A DNA stretch of 8,053 nucleotides from Lysobacterales bacterium (GTDB lineage Bacteria > Pseudomonadota > Gammaproteobacteria > Xanthomonadales > Xanthomonadaceae): positions 1 through 8,053 of the forward strand of contig JAGRJX010000221.1 of NCBI GenBank assembly GCA_020442545.1, in the 5' to 3' direction. The translations under genes and the position numbers were made by a program. Positions 7,209 to 8,053 of the stretch are shown here, piece by piece; the first letter of the stretch is position 1; every line of letters begins with the position of its first letter. The notes beneath the pieces are model-generated. The model was given only the letters and a program-made list of their open reading frames with translations. It did not search any database and had not been told where the DNA came from.

Positions 7209-7257
7209 CCAAACCGACACCACTTCCACTCCAGGGCCGTGAGGAGTCGCTAACCGC

Positions 7258-8053
7258 ATGCAAAAGCCAGCCGTCACCCTCATGGTCAAGGCCGCGCGTC
7301 AGGCCGGAAACCTGATCCTGCGCCAGATGAGCCGCCTGGAGTCGCTGAACGTGGTGGAGAAGGCCCGGCAGGACTACGCAAGCGAAGTCGATGCCCAAGC
7401 CGAAACCGAAATCATACGCGAGCTGAAGCGCGCCTTCCCGGATCATGCCTTCCTCGGCGAGGAAGGTGGCCAGCGCGGACAGTCGCGCTACGTCTGGGTG
7501 ATCGACCCGCTGGACGGCACCAGCAACTACCTGCGCGGTTTCCCGCACTTCTGCGTGTCCATCGCCCTGCTCGACAACGGCGAGCCGCAGCACGGCGTGA
7601 TTTTCGACCCGCTGCGCAACGAGCTGTTTACCGCCTCGCGCGGCAGTGGCGCCTTCCTCAACGACCGCCGTATCCGGGTCAGCAACCGCAGCGGCCTCGC
7701 CGGCGCCATGCTGACCACCGGCTTTCCGCCGCGCGACCGCGCCAACCTGCGCCCGCAGCTGAACGCCATCGAGGCACTGCTGCGCGACGCCGAGGATGTG
7801 CGTCGTACCGGCTCGGCCGCGCTCGACCTGGCCTATGTCGCCTGCGGCCGCAGCGATGGCTACTTCGAGGCCGGGCTCAAGCCCTGGGACGTGGCCGCCG
7901 GCGTGCTGCTGGTACGCGAGGCCGGTGGCCGCTGCTGCGACTACTTCGGCCGTTCCGAGCCGATCGAGACCGGGCACCTGGTCGCCGGCAACATCAAGGT
8001 CGCCGACGCCCTGCAGAAGTCTCTGGTCGAAAGCGGCTACGCCAAGGTGTTCC
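7258..8053 (+). CDS. suhB: Inositol-1-monophosphatase SuhB (3' end cut by window edge)
   Basis: Mg-dependent phosphatase of the inositol monophosphatase family (myo-inositol 1-phosphate to myo-inositol). In E. coli SuhB is also part of the Nus antitermination complex acting on rRNA operons. The open frame runs 265 codons to the edge with no stop. E. coli SuhB has 267 residues, so only a few residues are probably missing. Metal-binding motifs are intact: GEEG at 67-70 (E68), VIDPLDGTSNY at 81-91 (D83, D86, T88) and the C-terminal KPWDVAAG at 208-215 (D211), with GSAALDLAYVACGRSDGYFE at 185-204. The ATG at 7258 gives the usual family N-terminus MQKPAVTLMVKAAR. GAGGAG at 7241-7246 is a strong ribosome site, although the 11-base spacing is long. 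It is divergent from trmJ, and a terminator-like hairpin precedes it in the leader. Confidence 0.95.
   Translation, partial: MQKPAVTLMVKAARQAGNLILRQMSRLESLNVVEKARQDYASEVDAQAETEIIRELKRAFPDHAFLGEEGGQRGQSRYVWVIDPLDGTSNYLRGFPHFCVSIALLDNGEPQHGVIFDPLRNELFTASRGSGAFLNDRRIRVSNRSGLAGAMLTTGFPPRDRANLRPQLNAIEALLRDAEDVRRTGSAALDLAYVACGRSDGYFEAGLKPWDVAAGVLLVREAGGRCCDYFGRSEPIETGHLVAGNIKVADALQKSLVESGYAKVF

Noticed and set aside
6328..7242. 304-codon plus-strand open frame opposite trmJ
   Set aside because: A shadow of trmJ, whose three SAM-knot motifs are complete; the product is rich in Gln, Arg and His with no domain.
7168..7977. 269-codon minus-strand open frame opposite suhB
   Set aside because: Its mirror frame carries all inositol monophosphatase metal motifs; this product is repetitive Ala/Val/Gly with no family pattern.

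Overview
The window (8,053 bases, GC-rich) looks like chromosome of a gammaproteobacterium, most likely in or near the Xanthomonadales/Lysobacterales. The reasons are an Oar-like TonB-dependent receptor, an AsnB whose core and C-terminus resemble xanthomonad versions from memory, and the divergent trmJ/suhB pair, which is also neighbouring in other gammaproteobacteria. The taxonomic call is inference. No mobile element, CRISPR array, tRNA or rRNA was found.

Layout from left to right. Bases 21-941 (minus) encode the N-terminal third of a TonB-dependent receptor: signal peptide, regulatory-like domain, plug and the first barrel residues. The frame then ends at an early stop. A 273-base divergent gap carries a perfect 16-bp palindrome. 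asnB (1215-2888, plus) follows, a complete glutamine-hydrolysing asparagine synthase. Its stop lies 3 bases from the stop of a convergent membrane GGDEF-EAL gene (2892-4994, minus). Upstream of that gene on the same strand, after a 275-base gap with a small inverted repeat, is a secreted PhnD-like substrate-binding protein (5270-6205, minus). Further upstream is trmJ (6340-7158, minus), a tRNA 2'-O-methyltransferase. suhB (7258 to the right edge, plus) diverges from trmJ. The 99-base trmJ-suhB gap holds a terminator-like hairpin in the suhB leader.

The housekeeping parts are asparagine synthesis, tRNA position-32 methylation, and the SuhB inositol-phosphatase/antitermination protein. The accessory part is the periplasmic binding protein next to a membrane c-di-GMP enzyme, with no ABC permease or ATPase in view. 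This suggests a two-part sensor in which ligand binding in the periplasm tunes c-di-GMP turnover in the cytoplasm, as described for NspS-MbaA in Vibrio cholerae. It is the most interesting unit here. No stretch over 300 bases lacks a gene.
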